Shown: positions 5,117 to 6,201 of the stretch, piece by piece
Numbering within the stretch: position 1 is the stretch's first letter
Layout of the letters: every line of letters begins with the position of its first letter
NCBI GenBank assembly: GCA_031260385.1
Contig: JAIRKB010000103.1
Span: 1-6,201, forward strand
Source: Propionibacteriaceae bacterium
GTDB lineage: Bacteria; Actinomycetota; Actinomycetes; Propionibacteriales; Propionibacteriaceae
DNA length: 6,201 nucleotides
Direction: 5' to 3'
Notes under the pieces: model-generated
Told to the model about the DNA's origin: nothing
Seen by the model: the letters and a program-made list of their open reading frames with translations, nothing else
The model's database searches: none
Made by a program: the position numbers and the translations under genes

Positions 5117-6201
5117 CTAGCTGAACTCGCAGGTGACGTAGTAGCTGGAGCAGACATCGTCAACCGCTGCCAGCCAGCGGTAATCGGCGGAGATCAGCAG
5201 AGTCTCCAAGGCCCCCAGCTTTCGAAGCGGGCTAAAGACTTCGAGCGGATTGTCCCGGATATCGAGGACCCGAAGATCGCTCATCCCCGCAAGGGGGCTG
5301 GTATCTCTGAGGTTGCTATTGCGCAAACTCAAATACTCGAGGTCGTAAAGGTAGGTCAGGGAGTTGTGATTAAGCTGCTTGCAATCGTTGAGGTTCAAGG
5401 TGAGCAAGTTAGGTATGGCAATCAGCCCACTAACGTCACTAATGGGGTTGCCTGACAGGGTTAGGCTCGTCAGTTGGGTCATGCCCGCTAGAGCGCTAAG
5501 ATCGCTGACTCCCGTACTAGCTAAGTTCAACTGCGTTAACTTGGTCAACTTTGCCAACTGGGCCAGATCGGCGCTCGACAGGGTTTGGCCCGACAGACTG
5601 AGCGTCGTGGAGTTCAGGGGGTAGCCACGACCGTTGATGGTGACCATCGGCTGGGTGGGAGTCGGGGTGGGGGTGGTCGGCTTGGTGCTCGGCGCCGTCG
5701 GGGTCGCGGTGGTTGGTGTGGTGGTCGGCGTCGTTGTCGCCATGGTCCCAGTGGCGGTGGGGGTCGTCGTTGGGGTCGTCGTTGGGGTCGCTGGGGTGGT
5801 GGCTTGGGTTGGGCCGGGGGTGCGGGTTGGCGCGGAGGAGCTAGGGGTGGACCCGGTGGCAATAGGGGTGGTCTCGGTGTTGGCTAGGCCGGGAAATAGT
5901 TCCCTGAAGCTAGCGTCACTTTGGGTCATCAGGATCGCGGTGGTGGCGACACTAACTAACAAGAACACACTGACTAGGGAGATGATTAAACCGGTCCGGC
6001 GTTTGGGCTTGGGCAGTGGTGGGGGGAGGGTCGGTTGGGTGGAGGTTGTTTTGGTTGATTGGGTGCGCCAGTTGGGCAACCTGATCGCCTTGACGGTGTC
6101 AGGCCCGGTGTCGGTCAGGGCCTTGGAGGGGGCGGAAGCGTCTGGAAGGGGAGCGACTGGTAGGGCGGGGATAGCGGCGAGGGCGGTCTGCATTTCCAAC
6201 G
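5117..6201 (-). CDS. Membrane-anchored leucine-rich repeat protein with Thr/Pro-rich stalk, C-terminal part (N-terminus outside window; possible Ser/Thr kinase sensor region)
   Basis: At least 360 residues are visible, counted from a TTG codon at 6199, and the frame is open at the window edge. The order is: a short helical segment EMQTALAAIPALP (2-14), a Pro/Thr-rich cytoplasmic linker to about residue 63, basic KPKRR (64-68), one membrane helix at about 70-91, an extracellular Thr/Pro-rich stalk (about 108-185), and leucine-rich repeats (about 197-336) with a period near 22 residues, for example LTQLNLASTGVSDLSALAGM and LTSLTLSGNPISDVSGLI. Cys350 and Cys357 near the end could form a disulphide cap. 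The positive charge just before the helix places the N-terminus in the cytoplasm and the repeats outside. LRRs usually bind proteins or glycans, so this is a surface or sensor module. The visible N-terminal stretch resembles the last helix of bacterial Ser/Thr kinase domains followed by a juxtamembrane linker, but no catalytic motif is in the window. An ATG at 6193 could instead be a start, though no ribosome site is visible in the few bases before it. It is convergent with the permease gene and probably functionally separate from the sugar genes. Confidence 0.75.
   Translation of the reverse strand, partial: LEMQTALAAIPALPVAPLPDASAPSKALTDTGPDTVKAIRLPNWRTQSTKTTSTQPTLPPPLPKPKRRTGLIISLVSVFLLVSVATTAILMTQSDASFRELFPGLANTETTPIATGSTPSSSAPTRTPGPTQATTPATPTTTPTTTPTATGTMATTTPTTTPTTATPTAPSTKPTTPTPTPTQPMVTINGRGYPLNSTTLSLSGQTLSSADLAQLAKLTKLTQLNLASTGVSDLSALAGMTQLTSLTLSGNPISDVSGLIAIPNLLTLNLNDCKQLNHNSLTYLYDLEYLSLRNSNLRDTSPLAGMSDLRVLDIRDNPLEVFSPLRKLGALETLLISADYRWLAAVDDVCSSYYVTCEFS
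5653..5673 (+). other. Potential G-quadruplex motif (template strand of the LRR gene)
   Basis: Four G-tracts (GGG, GGG, GGGG, GGGGG) are separated by loops of 1, 4 and 1 bases, a canonical quadruplex pattern with short loops. It lies within the Thr/Pro stalk coding region, on the strand opposite to the coding strand. It probably arises from Pro (CCC) and Thr (ACC) codons rather than from selection for the structure. Confidence 0.5.
5806..5826 (+). other. Potential G-quadruplex motif (template strand of the LRR gene)
   Basis: G-tracts of 3, 3, 5 and 3 bases are separated by loops of 2, 2 and 3 bases. It lies at the membrane-proximal end of the stalk coding region. A third, looser cluster lies at 6005-6030 (loops of 3 and 7 bases, then a short final loop) in the Pro-rich linker coding region. 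Formation is predicted from the pattern only. Confidence 0.45.

Larger units (their letters stand above)
5645..5878 (-). repeat. Low-complexity Thr/Pro-coding repeat region (surface stalk)
   Basis: This stretch encodes an almost pure Thr/Pro/Ala/Ser segment (TTPTTTP-type repeats). At DNA level it contains near-tandem short repeats, including GGGGTCGTCGTT twice in a row (5760-5771 and 5772-5783, plus strand). Such a stalk would space the LRR domain from the membrane and is a likely site of length variation between strains. Stalks of this kind may also be O-glycosylated in actinobacteria; that is an inference. Confidence 0.7.

Noticed and set aside
5585..5887. Gly/Arg-rich plus-strand frame and Pro-rich minus-strand frame (5614-5862) over the stalk region
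   Set aside because: Both are artefacts of the repetitive Thr/Pro coding sequence read in other frames.

Overview
The window looks like a piece of an actinobacterial (Actinomycetota) chromosome. The sequence is moderately GC-rich. Shine-Dalgarno sites of the AAGGAGG/GGAGG type precede most starts, and a CUT1 sugar ABC importer is encoded without its own ATPase. A Thr/Pro-rich, membrane-anchored surface protein is also present. I cannot name the genus; this assignment is an inference from gene content and style.

Layout from left to right. (1) Positions 1-193, minus: the N-terminal 64 residues of a ROK-family (NagC/XylR-type) repressor, cut by the window edge. Its promoter has a perfect 15-bp palindrome between the -35 and -10 boxes. 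(2) Positions 312-1562, minus: an AGE-family (N-acylglucosamine 2-epimerase / cellobiose 2-epimerase / mannose isomerase) sugar epimerase or isomerase. (3) Positions 1563-1811: a 249-bp divergent regulatory region holding two copies of TTGACAGCGT. (4) Positions 1812-5090, plus: a three-gene CUT1 importer made of a lipoprotein binding protein most like the glucose/mannose-binding family, a MalF-type permease and a MalG-type permease. A 12-bp stem-loop lies between the binding protein and the first permease, and the two permeases overlap by 4 nt. (5) Positions 5117-6201, minus and convergent: the C-terminal part of a membrane protein with a cytoplasmic Pro-rich segment, one transmembrane helix, a Thr/Pro-rich stalk and leucine-rich repeats. 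It may be the sensor half of a Ser/Thr protein kinase, but its N-terminus lies outside the window.

Working model (inference): the importer brings in a hexose or small gluco- or manno-oligosaccharide, using an ATPase encoded elsewhere. The AGE enzyme then epimerises or isomerises it so that it can enter glycolysis, and the ROK protein senses the sugar and controls at least its own promoter. The LRR protein is probably a separate unit. I see no RNA genes, insertion sequences, CRISPR arrays or broken genes. No stretch above 300 bp lacks a gene. The only strong candidates for new biology are regulatory details and the LRR protein; I do not see an obviously undescribed system.
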